Origin: Gammaproteobacteria bacterium
Lineage (GTDB): Bacteria > Pseudomonadota > Gammaproteobacteria > GCA-001735895
Direction of reading: 5' to 3'
NCBI GenBank assembly: GCA_029862005.1
Contig: JAOTYD010000001.1
Span: forward strand, 124,001-188,000
DNA: 64,000 nucleotides
Program-made: the position numbers and the translations under genes
In this document: in pieces, positions 8,613 through 18,399 of the stretch
How the letters are laid out: every line of letters begins with the position of its first letter
Numbering within the stretch: the first letter of the stretch is position 1
The notes under the pieces: generated by a model
What the model was told of the DNA's origin: nothing
Databases searched by the model: none
The model's input: only the letters and a program-made list of their open reading frames with translations

Positions 8613-10499
8613 TTACCAGCCGCCGCCACCGCCACCACCGCCACCGCCACCCGATGAGCCTCCGGACGATCCCGACGAAGATCCGGGGGCGACCGACGAA
8701 GATGCGATCGCCGAATCGAAAGAACTCGATAGCGCGTTTGAAAAATGATTGTCGCGGTGACCGCGAGCATGATACCAGCCTGGGTGAGAATAGTTGCTTT
8801 CGATCAGGCCTTGTGCAATCGCATGATTGAGTTTGGCAGTCCATTCGTTTTCGAGATCGAGCGCAATCGCATAGGGTAGATAAGTTTCATATAAACCGAT
8901 GGTGAAGCTGGGAGCACCCGATAACGTCATTTCATCTTCTTCGGCCACCTTGAGGTAATGTTTGAAGCCCTCGATCTGATCCAGTAGCCGTCGCCCTGCA
9001 AGTGTCGGTGCCTTTAACCACTGGTAGAAAAAATAGTGCATGGCCAGCATCGCGATAACGCCAGTAACCAGGGGCAGGGGTACTACTTCCGAGAACCCCA
9101 CAATGGGGATACCCGTGCTCAAGATTACCCAGGCAAAGACCAATAGCACCACGACGTTAACCGCAACCTGGATTTTACCTCTCTTCCGAAGGCGCTTTAA
9201 ACCGCGCCAAATGGCTGAAAGCATGATTATTGGAACGACCGAGAAAACGACGAAGAATATCGTTTTCATGATGACTTCTTCCGATGGCAGCCTCGTGATG
9301 GCAGTTGCAATGACAATCACGGTCGCCAGGACGCCCGGAATCAGTAGCCCGCTGTTGGTGTTGAAGTATTTTTTCTCGTAATCGCGCTTGAGTGATTTTT
9401 TATGTTTGCCGATAGCCTTTGACAGGATGCCATGGTTTGACTGCACGACACTGATGTTGTCGCGCCCATCCCCGAACAGCCCGTTCAGGACCTGCCCTTC
9501 GCCGGGGGCAAGCGGTAGTTCGGTCGCTTCCTGTTTGGTCAACTTGAACTGTCCCTCGTCGTCATTGATATCAGCGGCGCCCTTCACCGCGAGATTAATG
9601 ATTGCGCTGGTAAAACATTTTTTATCGTAGCCCATGTTCTGCACATACCGCATCGATGCGGGTGAGTACCCCACGGGTGGTTGGTAACGCGGTATAATCA
9701 CGCCCGACTCGGGATCCCGGCCATACCATAGCCACAGCGTCAGATAATAAGCAAACAGCGCGAGTGCGCCTCCGCCAACTATAAGCGCGGGCTGGTTATC
9801 CTCGAAAAACCAGGCGCGGCGCTGGGAAGCGCCGGGTTCGTTAACGATCCCTTTCGGCCACCCCGCGACGATTGTAAGCCCTTCGTGGCGTCCCAGCGGC
9901 TGGCTGCTTTCAAAATAAGCCTGATTGCTGGTGCTGCGACGATGTCGCAGGTTCTGCGCGGTCGAGCCCTGCGGGCCGGTATATCCGGTAAGCTGGAAGT
10001 CGGTAACGGCATCGGGCAGCGTCACGCGGGCTGATGCCCGGTCGATTCGAAAGGCCCAGCCGTTACCGGTGACATTCCAGTAGAGTTCGTCAAAATCGTC
10101 GAAGAAGCCGAGCTGTCGAGTGGTGAGGTACCGAATTTGATACTCATAGAAGCCAGGTGACAGGTAAACATTATGCGCGCCGATATAAAGCCGTTTACCG
10201 TTGGATTGATTCTTGATGTGGTAGGGCTCGGAACGGCCGTCGCGTTGCACCGACAGAACTTCGAAATCGACCGACATGGTGCGATCTTTTGCGGTGGTAT
10301 AACGGGTTGGAAAATCACGGAAAATTCCGCGCCGGATAGATTGACCCTCGGCCCTGACAACAATGGTTTCGGTTACCTGTAAATCACCATTGCGGCGCAC
10401 TTCGATGTCGCTGTGAAAAGACTCTATATACTCTTCTGCCTGGCCGTTGAAAGACAAAGATAGCAGTAGAGCGGCGAACAGGGCGCGCAGCATTATCAT
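8613..10499 (-). CDS. DUF2207 family membrane protein with polyglycine tail
   Basis: 628 residues. A signal peptide ends near QAEEY (residues 1-22). It is followed by a large extracytoplasmic beta-rich DUF2207 domain, a membrane segment near residue 240, a cytoplasmic-type region, and two or three more membrane segments at about 395-500. The C-terminus runs into serine/glycine low complexity ending in about 11 glycines and tryptophan, encoded by GCC/ACC repeats at 8620-8650. DUF2207 function is unknown. Overlap of four bases with lemA suggests the two act together at the membrane. Confidence 0.85.
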   Translation of the reverse strand: MIMLRALFAALLLSLSFNGQAEEYIESFHSDIEVRRNGDLQVTETIVVRAEGQSIRRGIFRDFPTRYTTAKDRTMSVDFEVLSVQRDGRSEPYHIKNQSNGKRLYIGAHNVYLSPGFYEYQIRYLTTRQLGFFDDFDELYWNVTGNGWAFRIDRASARVTLPDAVTDFQLTGYTGPQGSTAQNLRHRRSTSNQAYFESSQPLGRHEGLTIVAGWPKGIVNEPGASQRRAWFFEDNQPALIVGGGALALFAYYLTLWLWYGRDPESGVIIPRYQPPVGYSPASMRYVQNMGYDKKCFTSAIINLAVKGAADINDDEGQFKLTKQEATELPLAPGEGQVLNGLFGDGRDNISVVQSNHGILSKAIGKHKKSLKRDYEKKYFNTNSGLLIPGVLATVIVIATAITRLPSEEVIMKTIFFVVFSVVPIIMLSAIWRGLKRLRKRGKIQVAVNVVVLLVFAWVILSTGIPIVGFSEVVPLPLVTGVIAMLAMHYFFYQWLKAPTLAGRRLLDQIEGFKHYLKVAEEDEMTLSGAPSFTIGLYETYLPYAIALDLENEWTAKLNHAIAQGLIESNYSHPGWYHARGHRDNHFSNALSSSFDSAIASSSVAPGSSSGSSGGSSGGGGGGGGGGGW

Positions 10500-11023
10500 C
10501 GCCGAATTTCCTCGAATTCGAAATACTGGGCAGGCCGATAGTTAAACAGGCGGGCTATGAACAGGTCAGGAAAGCTATCGATCCGGGTATTTAAATTCCG
10601 AACCGCACCATTGTAGTATCGCCGCGCATGCTGAATGTCGGCTTCGACGGCACTGATGTCATTTTGTAATTGTAGAAAGCTCTGGTTAGCCTTGAGCTCG
10701 GGGTAGGCTTCCTGCAGCGCGAAAATCGATAGTAGGCCCTGGCTGATACCGTTTTCCAGTTGACCCTGCTGTTCTACTCCCTGGATATTGCCGGCCTGAT
10801 TTCGCAGTGTGGTGACCTGGTCAAGCGTCGCCTGCTCGTAAGCCGCGTATTGCTTTACCGCGTCGACCAGTTTCGGTATCAAATCATGACGACGCTTGAG
10901 TTGTACTTCGATATCGCTCCAGCCGGCACGGGTGCGTTGGCGATCGCGCACCAGGTTGTTGTATATGGTGATGCCATAAACCACGACCCCGATGATTCCG
11001 GCCAGGATTATCCACTCGATCAT
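10496..11023 (-). CDS. lemA: LemA family protein
   Basis: 175 residues with one N-terminal membrane anchor (IIGVVVYGITIYNNLV). The family's alpha-helical domain follows, with the conserved segment VQLKRRHDLIPKLVD and the C-terminal FNYRPAQYFEFEE. LemA proteins are membrane-anchored proteins of uncertain role. The LemA-DUF2207 pairing seen here is recurrent in bacteria. The gene overlaps both neighbours by four bases (TfoX_N upstream, DUF2207 downstream), so all three form one transcription unit. Confidence 0.92.
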   Translation of the reverse strand: MIEWIILAGIIGVVVYGITIYNNLVRDRQRTRAGWSDIEVQLKRRHDLIPKLVDAVKQYAAYEQATLDQVTTLRNQAGNIQGVEQQGQLENGISQGLLSIFALQEAYPELKANQSFLQLQNDISAVEADIQHARRYYNGAVRNLNTRIDSFPDLFIARLFNYRPAQYFEFEEIRR

Positions 11024-11376
11024 GCTTTCTGCCGCTTACTTTTTTTACTCGGATTACGCAGGGCGGTGTCGAAGGCCAGCCTCGCCCAGCGCAGGCAGGC
11101 GTCCGGGTCCTCGAAAAACTCCTCGGGCGCAAGATAGTAGGAAAGCCGATACTCCTTTTCCTTTTTGTAATAGCTGAAAGCTTCGCAACCTTCGGCGCTA
11201 AACAACTCGCGGGTTTCATCGTCAGCCTTGAGATAGAGGCTGCCGTCGGCAATCAGACCAAACATCAATCCCTGGTGAAAAATGCCGTAACCGCCGAACA
11301 TGCGTCTGGCTTCGCAGGGTCCGAACGAATCCAGCAGGTCGACGATGTGGGTCGCAAATTCCTGCGCTTCGGACAT
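11020..11376 (-). CDS. TfoX/Sxy N-terminal domain protein
   Basis: 118 residues covering a single TfoX_N domain, recognised by RRMFGGYGIFHQGLMFGLI and LYLKADDETRELF and by the ending YYLAPEEFFEDPDACLRWA. Full-length TfoX/Sxy activates competence genes with CRP. Stand-alone N-terminal domains such as this one are widespread and have no established function. It starts the coupled TfoX_N-lemA-DUF2207 unit and is 14 bases downstream of the L,D-transpeptidase gene. Confidence 0.88.
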   Translation of the reverse strand: MSEAQEFATHIVDLLDSFGPCEARRMFGGYGIFHQGLMFGLIADGSLYLKADDETRELFSAEGCEAFSYYKKEKEYRLSYYLAPEEFFEDPDACLRWARLAFDTALRNPSKKSKRQKA

Positions 11377-11390
11377 GTTTAAATCCCGGG

Positions 11391-12599
11391 CTAGTTTTTG
11401 ACGATCGTATTTTCGATTGACGGAAATCTACGATTGCCCTCGTAGACAATTTGCCAGTTGGTGCCCGTCTTGCGCCAGAAAAGTTCCTTGGGCGATTCGA
11501 CATTCAAATTGTTGCTGCGATAGTTCTGTTCAAACTGCATCAACATCAGGTTGTCTTCACCGGGATAGTTAAAGATATTAAGCTTGCTGTATTCGACCTC
11601 GATCCAGGTCTTGTTGCCGTTTACCCAGCGTTTATGATCATCCCAGCTTTTAAAGTCGCGTCCATAGGCATCCAGTTCGGATTTCGAGTAGTGTTGACGG
11701 TACTTTTCATGATCAAGGCTTTCCCAGTCGATTAGCCAGCTCGATAACAGCTGCATGACTTGCTGGCGTTTCGCCAACCATTGCTCGCGTTTGATCCAGT
11801 TAACTTGTTCCGCGACGACGACAGGCGTGTGCAGCGAAGGCTGGATATATTTATCGATATGCAGGAAATCGGGGTTGCTGACGACGATACAGCCGTTGCT
11901 GGCCCGAGGCGAACGGTTATAGGTGTAAGAGGGAGTGCCATGGATCCAGATCCCGCCACCGGTGCGCTGCTGGCGCTGGTCCCAGGCATTAGGGTAGTTG
12001 ATTGGAAACGCGCCCTCGCCGTATAAATCCGGAAGCTCCATGCCATCGATGTATCGGGTCACATGATAGATACCGATGGGTGTCTTTTGGTCGCCGCGTT
12101 TTTGCTTGCCGTAACCGTTCAAACCGATGGTGATGAAATAATCGGTTTCGAGACGCAGATCGCCGCCCTCGTTGCGGTAGATATAGACGCGAGAGCGCTG
12201 TTGATCGACCAGGATGACATAGGGTTGATCGTCGGCCAGCAATAAAATGTTGTCCGGGTACAGGCCCTGATGAGCCGGGCTGGCATCATGTTGCCAGCGT
12301 TTTCGGATTTCGTCGCGGAAGTCCTGGATTGCACGATCGGTATCTATGCCGGAGCCAATCCCGGTCAGTGGCTCGGCCTTGGCCAGCAGCAGGTCGGCAT
12401 AGAGCATGTGTCCGAGCCGGCTATGCGGATATCGCTTGATCAGGTCGCGCGTACTGTTCAGGGCTTGATCGTGATTGAGGCTTTGAATTTCCTTGATTGT
12501 TTCAAGGAGACTTTGCTCGTAATTATTCCCGGGCGGGTCACCCGCCATCAGGTTGCAGTGCAAACCAAGCAATAACAGTAATGTAAAAAAAAGTTTCAT
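11391..12599 (-). CDS. L,D-transpeptidase (YkuD) with C-terminal Cds6/NTF2-like domain
   Basis: 402 residues from the ATG at 12599, chosen because it gives a signal peptide (MKLFFTLLLLLGLHC) and an ATGA overlap with the upstream TPR gene. A frame extension to 12635 lacks this logic. The middle carries the YkuD catalytic motif (HGTPSY then SNGCIVVSN, with His and Cys). The C-terminal ~120 residues form an NTF2/SnoaL-like domain (LLSSWLIDWESLD...WQIVYEG) like that of Cds6-type proteins. It likely makes or anchors L,D-crosslinks in periplasmic peptidoglycan. The N-terminal region resembles a helical tetratricopeptide-like domain. Confidence 0.87.
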   Translation of the reverse strand: MKLFFTLLLLLGLHCNLMAGDPPGNNYEQSLLETIKEIQSLNHDQALNSTRDLIKRYPHSRLGHMLYADLLLAKAEPLTGIGSGIDTDRAIQDFRDEIRKRWQHDASPAHQGLYPDNILLLADDQPYVILVDQQRSRVYIYRNEGGDLRLETDYFITIGLNGYGKQKRGDQKTPIGIYHVTRYIDGMELPDLYGEGAFPINYPNAWDQRQQRTGGGIWIHGTPSYTYNRSPRASNGCIVVSNPDFLHIDKYIQPSLHTPVVVAEQVNWIKREQWLAKRQQVMQLLSSWLIDWESLDHEKYRQHYSKSELDAYGRDFKSWDDHKRWVNGNKTWIEVEYSKLNIFNYPGEDNLMLMQFEQNYRSNNLNVESPKELFWRKTGTNWQIVYEGNRRFPSIENTIVKN

Positions 12600-13501
12600 A
12601 AAACAGATAATACCCGCTCTTCGGTAATTTTCCATTGAGAGCCAATACGGCTAAAGGCAAGTCGTTTCACCACCCGGTCGCTGTAGCGTACTGAATCATA
12701 GGCCTGTTTGAAATCAATAATAGCTTTATTTTCGCTGCGCCACTTGACTTGTATGTTTTCGATCTCGACTTTTATTTTGCCGGGGCGTGAAATACGTTTG
12801 CGTCGTTGTTCAATCCATTGGTCGTGGGACTTGAAATCTGCGTGGTAATCAGCACTATAAAAATCGGTATAGGTAGCAAAGTCTTTACCACTCCAGGCTT
12901 TTGCCCAATTCTTGACCCGCTCGATCAACCGGGTTTCCTGGTTGGCTAAGTTGATCAGGGTCTGGTCATCCGGGATCTTATCTGTCACCGGTTCCTCGTC
13001 CACCGAATCCAGATTGGTGAGTGCAGTAAGCTGTATATTATGTGTGTATTTGGCTGGTTCACTCGATTCGCTGACGGCACGCCGATAGGCTTCACTCGCG
13101 ATGCCCTTGTAAATCTGGCTTAGATTATCGTAAGCGGTTGCATAACTGGGACTGGTGTTGAGCGCCTCGACCAGTAGTTGGCTGGCGCGATCATAGTCGC
13201 CCTTTGCCAGATAGATCATGGCCAGGTTATTGCGCGGCTCGGGTAAGTTGGGGTTATCCTTGATCAAGTCCTGGTAGAGCATCTCTGCCTTTTCTGGTTG
13301 CGCGCTCATCTGGTAGGCATAGGCAGTGAGGAACCGCGCGCGCGCGTGCTGCGGGTTTTGCGCAAGCAACTGCTCGCCCGTATCAGCCGCGTCGGTATAC
13401 TGTTGTTGTTCGAGCAACTGTTGTAATTGCTGTATCGAGGTTGCGGCCGAGGCTGCGGCAGTGGCAAGCAAGCATAGGAAAATGAGGAGAAAGCGCAGCA
13501 T
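12596..13501 (-). CDS. Exported TPR protein with C-terminal Cds6/NTF2-like domain
   Basis: 301 residues. A signal peptide (MLRFLLIFLCLLATAAASA) is followed by about three tetratricopeptide repeats (residues 25-135; for example PEPRNNLAMIYLAKGDYDRA). A linker then leads to a C-terminal domain (KNWAKAWSGKDFATYTDFYS...WKITEERVL) of the same kind as the end of the neighbouring L,D-transpeptidase. The two genes overlap by four bases. TPR proteins of this type are thought to bind or guide periplasmic L,D-transpeptidases, which is an inference here. Confidence 0.82.
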   Translation of the reverse strand: MLRFLLIFLCLLATAAASAATSIQQLQQLLEQQQYTDAADTGEQLLAQNPQHARARFLTAYAYQMSAQPEKAEMLYQDLIKDNPNLPEPRNNLAMIYLAKGDYDRASQLLVEALNTSPSYATAYDNLSQIYKGIASEAYRRAVSESSEPAKYTHNIQLTALTNLDSVDEEPVTDKIPDDQTLINLANQETRLIERVKNWAKAWSGKDFATYTDFYSADYHADFKSHDQWIEQRRKRISRPGKIKVEIENIQVKWRSENKAIIDFKQAYDSVRYSDRVVKRLAFSRIGSQWKITEERVLSVL

Positions 13502-13592
13502 CTTGTTTTATGCATTCGAATTATTGCGCGCGATTATAGCAAACACCGTTGTAAAATCTTTACTCCTTAATTGTGGTAATCACTTTTTAATA

Positions 13593-14489
13593 ATGCGCTT
13601 GTTCCTGGTCGATTCGAGTATTTTCATTTTCAGGGCCTGGTATGGTCCGTATCCCGAACGGGTAAACCTGCAGCAGCTGCCTAACCAGGCGTTCGTTGGT
13701 TTCAGCGATTTCGTGTTCCGGCTCCTGACCGAGCAGGCGCCACGTCATCTTGTCTTCGCGTTTGATGAAAGCCTGTCCAAATCAGCGCGCAAGGAGATAT
13801 ATGCCGATTACAAGGCGAACCGCAGTCCGGCTCCTGAAGAATTGAAGCGACAGTTTGCCTGGTGCCGCGAATGGCTGGAAGCGCTGGGTATTTCCTGTGT
13901 CAGCAGCAAGCGCTGGGAAGCCGATGACCTGATTGGTTCACTGGCGAACTACCATGGTTCGACACGGCTACCGGTGACGATTCTGACCGCCGACAAGGAC
14001 CTGGCGCAATTAATTACCGAGCGTGATATCTGGTGGGCCTATCTCGATAATAGGAAACTCGACTATCGCGCGATTTGCAAAAAGTTCGGCGTGCGCCCGG
14101 AGCAGATCGCCGATCAACTGGCCCTGACCGGCGACAAGGTCGACAACATTCCCGGGATTCCGGAAGTCGGACCGAAAACGGCGGCGCGCTTGCTGAAGAA
14201 ATACGACACGATCGATATACTTCGGCAGCATTTACACGAAGTGGCTGATATGAAGTTTCGTTACGCAGGAAGAATTCAGCGTTCCCTGATCGAGCATGAG
14301 GCGTTGCTCGATGTCAGCCTCGCGTTAACCCGGATCAACTGCGAGATCGAGGAGATGCGGCAGGTTGATATCCTGCGCCAGCAGGCGGATATCGAACAGC
14401 TGCAACGCATGATGCGCGAGCAGGCTTTCGAGGCAGCGCGCAGCACTCGCTGGCTGAACTACCTGGACGCGGCAATCGCCAGCGGGTAA
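13593..14489 (+). CDS. 5'-3' exonuclease (PolA N-terminal / ExoIX-like)
   Basis: 298 residues from the ATG at 13593. The open frame extends further upstream, but that part lies opposite the TPR gene. It shows the flap-endonuclease family features: LFLVDSS at the N-terminus, [14 protein letters not shown], the acidic cluster [20 protein letters not shown], and the helix-hairpin-helix [16 protein letters not shown]. No polymerase domain follows, so this is a stand-alone nuclease, longer than E. coli Xni. It probably trims primers or flaps. It is divergent from the TPR/L,D-transpeptidase operon. Confidence 0.9.
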   Translation: MRLFLVDSSIFIFRAWYGPYPERVNLQQLPNQAFVGFSDFVFRLLTEQAPRHLVFAFDESLSKSARKEIYADYKANRSPAPEELKRQFAWCREWLEALGISCVSSKRWEADDLIGSLANYHGSTRLPVTILTADKDLAQLITERDIWWAYLDNRKLDYRAICKKFGVRPEQIADQLALTGDKVDNIPGIPEVGPKTAARLLKKYDTIDILRQHLHEVADMKFRYAGRIQRSLIEHEALLDVSLALTRINCEIEEMRQVDILRQQADIEQLQRMMREQAFEAARSTRWLNYLDAAIASG

Positions 14490-14493
14490 TAAC

Positions 14494-15030
14494 ATGACGC
14501 GGACATTGCTCTTCAATAAACCCTTCCAGGTGCTGAGCCAGTTTTCGCCATCAGGAGATAAACGGACGCTGGCTGACTATATCGATGTGCCCGGCGTCTA
14601 CGCGGCGGGGCGGTTAGATTTCGATAGCGAGGGTTTGATGGTACTGACAGATGACGGCGTTCTGCAAGCGCAAATCTCAAATCCGCGTTACCGTCGAGTG
14701 AAAACTTACCTGGCGCAAGTTGAGGGTATACCCGAACCGGAGGCTCTGCAGGTGTTGGCTTCGGGCATGAAACTGAAAGACGGTCCGACTCGTCGCGCGA
14801 ACGTAATTCAGGTTGATGAGCCGAGCTGGCTCTGGCCCCGCGACCCGCCGATTCGGGTGCGCAAGAATATTCCGACGCAGTGGTTGCGGATTAAGATCCA
14901 GGAGGGGCGTAATCGCCAGGTACGACGCATGACCGCGGCAGTCGGGCATCCCACGCTGCGCCTGGTCAGGACCGAAATCGGCGATTGGTCATTAGACGGA
15001 CTGCAGCCGGGTGAGCATCGTTTGTTATGA
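14494..15030 (+). CDS. rluE: 23S rRNA pseudouridine(2457) synthase
   Basis: 178 residues, a compact RsuA/RluB/E/F-family pseudouridine synthase without an S4 domain. The catalytic motif [17 protein letters not shown] contains the aspartate, and the C-terminal family motif [23 protein letters not shown] is intact. The short N-terminus ([14 protein letters not shown]) and length fit RluE. It lies four bases after the exonuclease stop and overlaps the next gene by four bases (ATGA), so the three are one operon. Confidence 0.93.
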   Translation: MTRTLLFNKPFQVLSQFSPSGDKRTLADYIDVPGVYAAGRLDFDSEGLMVLTDDGVLQAQISNPRYRRVKTYLAQVEGIPEPEALQVLASGMKLKDGPTRRANVIQVDEPSWLWPRDPPIRVRKNIPTQWLRIKIQEGRNRQVRRMTAAVGHPTLRLVRTEIGDWSLDGLQPGEHRLL

Positions 15031-15899
15031 TTAACTGGCAATCACTCAGTGCTTCGCTGGCACAACAGCTGCAACGTTCGCCGACTGAAATTCGCGCAGT
15101 AGCGATACACGGTGGCGATATCAACCAGGCCTTTCGGCTTGAATGTGGCGAGCAGGATTTCTTTGTCAAAGTCAATCGAAGTGAATTACTGTCAATGTTT
15201 GTCGCTGAAAAAGCGGGGCTTGATGCGATCCGTGACAGCGAAGCGATCCGGGTACCCGAAGTATTCCTGACCGGATGTGAAGGTGATCTTGCCTACATCG
15301 TAATGGAATACATCGAGCTCGGAGGACTGCCCGATGCGGATCGATTTGCCACGGCATTGGCCGCGATGCACCGCTGTTTTCACAAACAGTTCGGCTTCGA
15401 GTACGACAATACCATTGGCAGCACGCCACAACACAATACCTTTAATGCGGACTGGATTGATTTCTGGCGCCGACAGCGGCTCGACTTTCAACTGGAGCTG
15501 GCACGAAAAAAAGGATTTGATACCAGGTTGATTGACGCCGGTAATCGCCTGGCAGGAGATCTTGGAAAATTTTTTACCAGCTATCAGCCCAAACCGTCTC
15601 TGCTGCATGGCGATCTGTGGGGCGGTAACCAGGGCGCCGACGAGAACGGCAATCCAGTTATTTACGACCCGGCTTGCTACTTCGGTGACCATGAAGCCGA
15701 TCTTGCGATGATGGAGTTATTCGGTCATCCGGGGAAGCGTTTCTTCGCTAGGTACAATGAGCATTTTCCAATCGATACCGGCTATGCCGAGCGACGAGAG
15801 CTCTACAATCTCTACCACGTACTGAACCATGCCAATTTGTTTGGCGGTGGTTATGCTTCGCAGGCGCGAGGTATTATCGAGCGTCTGTTGGCGTTATAA
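15027..15899 (+). CDS. Fructosamine kinase family protein (YniA-like)
   Basis: 290 residues with a kinase-like fold: the Ala/Lys ATP segment [15 protein letters not shown] in the hinge, HGDLWGGNQ as the catalytic loop and [16 protein letters not shown] as the metal-binding segment. These are hallmarks of the fructosamine/ketosamine-3-kinase family, which phosphorylates sugar adducts on proteins so they fall off. The bacterial substrate is not known. Translation is coupled to rluE. The stop at 15899 is followed by the ABC transporter promoter region. Confidence 0.88.
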   Translation: MINWQSLSASLAQQLQRSPTEIRAVAIHGGDINQAFRLECGEQDFFVKVNRSELLSMFVAEKAGLDAIRDSEAIRVPEVFLTGCEGDLAYIVMEYIELGGLPDADRFATALAAMHRCFHKQFGFEYDNTIGSTPQHNTFNADWIDFWRRQRLDFQLELARKKGFDTRLIDAGNRLAGDLGKFFTSYQPKPSLLHGDLWGGNQGADENGNPVIYDPACYFGDHEADLAMMELFGHPGKRFFARYNEHFPIDTGYAERRELYNLYHVLNHANLFGGGYASQARGIIERLLAL

Positions 15900-16011
15900 A
15901 GCCGATTTCAGCGGTTCAATTCCGACTGGTTTGCGGGCTGAAAAAAGTGTTACCATGCGCGCACAACTAGAAAATATCGACAAAAACGATAATCCCAGGA
16001 GGGGAAACCGA

Positions 16012-16797
16012 ATGAGCGAAGCAGCTGGCGACCAACCGGCGCTTGAGGTCGTAGACCTTCATAAAAGCTTTGGCGATGTTGAAGTAATCCGCGGCGTATC
16101 GCTGAGCGCGCATAAAGGTGATGTCATTTCGATACTGGGAGCCTCGGGCTCCGGAAAAAGTACCTTCCTGCGCTGTATTAACCTGCTTGAAATCCCTAAC
16201 GCGGGCGATGTCTTTGTTGCCGGCGAAAAAATACGCATGCATACCAGTAGATCCGGTCGCTATGAACCCGAAGACATTCACCAGGTAGAGCGCCTGCGAG
16301 CACGCCTCGGCATGGTTTTCCAGAGTTTCAACCTGTGGTCGCACATGACGGTAATTGAAAACGTGATCGAGGCGCCGGTGCATGTACTTAAGGTCCCCAA
16401 GGCCGAGGCGACCGAGCAGGCCGAAGCCTTGCTCGACAAGGTCGGAATTCTGGAACGCAAGGATTACTATCCGGCGCAATTATCTGGTGGTCAAATGCAG
16501 CGCGTTGCCATTGCGCGTGGACTGGCGATGAATCCCGAGGTGATGTTGTTTGATGAGCCGACCTCGGCACTAGATCCGGAACTGGTTGGAGAAGTGCTCA
16601 AAGTTATGCGCGATCTTGCCGAAGAAGGGCGCACCATGTTGGTCGTTACCCATGAAATGGGGTTTGCGCGTGACGTGTCATCGGAGGTCGTATTTTTGCA
16701 CCAGGGTCGGGTAGAAGAGCAGGGCGAACCCCATCAAATGTTTAAAAATCCGAATTCGGATCGTTTTCGAAAATTTCTATCGAGGACGATGCAGTAA
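16012..16797 (+). CDS. Polar/basic amino acid ABC transporter, ATP-binding protein
   Basis: 261 residues from the ATG at 16012, preceded by a strong ribosome-binding site (AGGAGGGGA). The open frame upstream of this is not needed for a family-length protein. Walker [11 protein letters not shown]-loop VFQSFNLW, signature LSGGQMQR, Walker [13 protein letters not shown] and switch His in THEMGFAR are all intact. It resembles HisP/ArtP-type ATPases. It heads an operon with the binding protein, two permeases and a ureohydrolase, which points to arginine-like or other guanidino substrates. Confidence 0.93.
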   Translation: MSEAAGDQPALEVVDLHKSFGDVEVIRGVSLSAHKGDVISILGASGSGKSTFLRCINLLEIPNAGDVFVAGEKIRMHTSRSGRYEPEDIHQVERLRARLGMVFQSFNLWSHMTVIENVIEAPVHVLKVPKAEATEQAEALLDKVGILERKDYYPAQLSGGQMQRVAIARGLAMNPEVMLFDEPTSALDPELVGEVLKVMRDLAEEGRTMLVVTHEMGFARDVSSEVVFLHQGRVEEQGEPHQMFKNPNSDRFRKFLSRTMQ

Positions 16798-16858
16798 CCG
16801 CCCGTAGGGCATAACAAAACAGTTTCTCAGTGAAACACAACCAAAGTGAGGAAGTAAG

Positions 16859-17632
16859 ATGAAGTTCAGAAAATTAATGACAGCATTGACTGCTGTTACA
16901 CTGATGCTAGGAATGGGAAGCGTACAGGCCGCGGATCTTCGTGTCGGCGTTGAAGGCGCTTATCCCCCGTTCTCATGGAAAGAATCCGACGGCACCCTGA
17001 AAGGTTTCGATATCGAAATTGCCGAAGCCATCTGTGCCGAAATGCAGCGCAAATGCGTGCTGATAGAGCAGGACTGGGACGGCATGATTCCGGCGTTGCT
17101 GGCAAAGAAATTCGATACCATTATCGCCTCGATGTCGATTACCGAGGAGCGCAAGAAGCGCGTCGATTTTAGCGACAAGTATTACAACACGCCCGCTAAA
17201 TTCGTCGCCAAAAAAGGCGCCGGTTTGAAAATTACCAAGGAAGGATTGAAAGGTAAAAGAATCGGCCTGCAGCGCGGCACCACGCACCAGTGTTTCATGG
17301 AAAAGATGTTTCCCGATGTCGAGCTGGTGCTCTACGGAACCCAGGACGAGGTATTTCAGGATCTCGCGATAGGTCGTATCGATGCCCAGTTTTCAGACTC
17401 GATCGCAGCTGATGATGGCTTCCTTAAAACCGATGCCGGAAAAGATTTCGAGTTTACCGGTGGCGACCAGCATGACGAGGCATGTCACGGTCCGGGTGCC
17501 GGCATGACCGTGCGCAAGCAGGACAAGGAGCTGCGCATGGAGCTCAACGCGGCGATCAAGGCGCTTCGTGAGAAAGGCATTTATCAGAAAATAAACGCCA
17601 AGTATTTCGATTTCGATATCTTCGGCGGTTAA
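16859..17632 (+). CDS. Periplasmic lysine/arginine/ornithine-type binding protein
   Basis: 257 residues: signal peptide (cleavage after VQAA, near residue 23), then a family 3 solute-binding protein with DLRVGVEGAYPPFSW, GFDIEIAEAIC, and ASMSITEERKKRVDFS. The family name LAO/HisJ/ArtJ-like follows from these. An intrinsic terminator directly after the gene (17645-17678) precedes the permease genes, a layout that yields more binding protein than membrane components. The likely ligand is a basic amino acid or guanidino compound, judging by the ureohydrolase at the operon end. Confidence 0.92.
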   Translation: MKFRKLMTALTAVTLMLGMGSVQAADLRVGVEGAYPPFSWKESDGTLKGFDIEIAEAICAEMQRKCVLIEQDWDGMIPALLAKKFDTIIASMSITEERKKRVDFSDKYYNTPAKFVAKKGAGLKITKEGLKGKRIGLQRGTTHQCFMEKMFPDVELVLYGTQDEVFQDLAIGRIDAQFSDSIAADDGFLKTDAGKDFEFTGGDQHDEACHGPGAGMTVRKQDKELRMELNAAIKALREKGIYQKINAKYFDFDIFGG

Positions 17633-17644
17633 TCGCCGGCACCC

Positions 17645-17678
17645 AACCCGGCCTGTGTTTTTCCAGGCCGGGTTTTAT
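17645..17678 (+). terminator. Intrinsic terminator/attenuator inside the ABC operon
   Basis: A perfect 11-bp stem (AACCCGGCCTG at 17645-17655 with CAGGCCGGGTT at 17664-17674) with an 8-base loop is followed by TTAT. It lies between the binding-protein stop and the first permease start, with only 22 bases to the GTG. It probably stops part of transcription so that downstream genes are made in smaller amounts. Confidence 0.85.
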
Positions 17679-17700
17679 AACCTGATCGACAGGCATTAAA

Positions 17701-18399
17701 GTGGATCTGATCATCGAATACCAGGGCCAGTTACTATCCGGCACATGGGTGACGATAAGGCTCGCGCTGCTGTCACTGGTCATCGCGGTATTGTTCGGAT
17801 TGATCGGCGCCTGGGCCAAGTTGTCCAAGAATATCGTCGCACAGAAAACCGCGAATGGTTATACCGCCATCGTGCGCGGCGTCCCCGACCTGGTATTGAT
17901 TTTACTGGTGTTCTTCGGCGGCCAGGAGCTGGCCAACTCGATCGGCACACTGACCGGCCTGTGGGACTACGCCGAAATCAGCCAGTTCGCCGCCGGCGTC
18001 GGTACCATCGGCGTCGTGTTTGGTGGCTACATGACCGAAACCTTTCGCGGCGCGATCCTGGCAATACCGAAAGGCCAGATCGAGGCCGGCGTCGCCTGTG
18101 GCATGTCACGCCTGACCATATTTCGCCGCATTATCTGGCCGCAGATGGTGGTTTACGCACTACCGGGTTTTTCCAATAACTGGCTGGTACAAATCAAATC
18201 AACCGCGCTGGTCTCGGTCATCGGGCTGCAGGACGTCGTCTACAACGGATTTGTTGCCGGGCGTTCGACGCGGCAATTGTTTACCTTCATGTTCGCAGTG
18301 CTAATGATTTACCTAGTTTTGACCGCGATATCTGATTCTGGATTGCGCTGGCTCGATAAAAAATACAGCAAGGGCATCGTGAGGACCGACGATGGGTGA
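17701..18399 (+). CDS. Polar amino acid ABC transporter permease (HisQ/ArtQ type)
   Basis: 232 residues starting at GTG 17701. Five or so membrane segments and the permease EAA loop (RGAILAIPKGQIEAGVACGMSR) mark a HisQ/ArtQ-type inner-membrane subunit. The gene overlaps the second permease by eight bases. The two are expected to form a heterodimer with two copies of the ATPase. Confidence 0.91.
   Translation: MDLIIEYQGQLLSGTWVTIRLALLSLVIAVLFGLIGAWAKLSKNIVAQKTANGYTAIVRGVPDLVLILLVFFGGQELANSIGTLTGLWDYAEISQFAAGVGTIGVVFGGYMTETFRGAILAIPKGQIEAGVACGMSRLTIFRRIIWPQMVVYALPGFSNNWLVQIKSTALVSVIGLQDVVYNGFVAGRSTRQLFTFMFAVLMIYLVLTAISDSGLRWLDKKYSKGIVRTDDG

Noticed and set aside
16030-16045. 16-base match to the family B core in the ABC ATPase gene
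   Set aside because: It is in-frame coding sequence (residues GDQPALEV region) with no arms or further similarity, so it is most likely chance.
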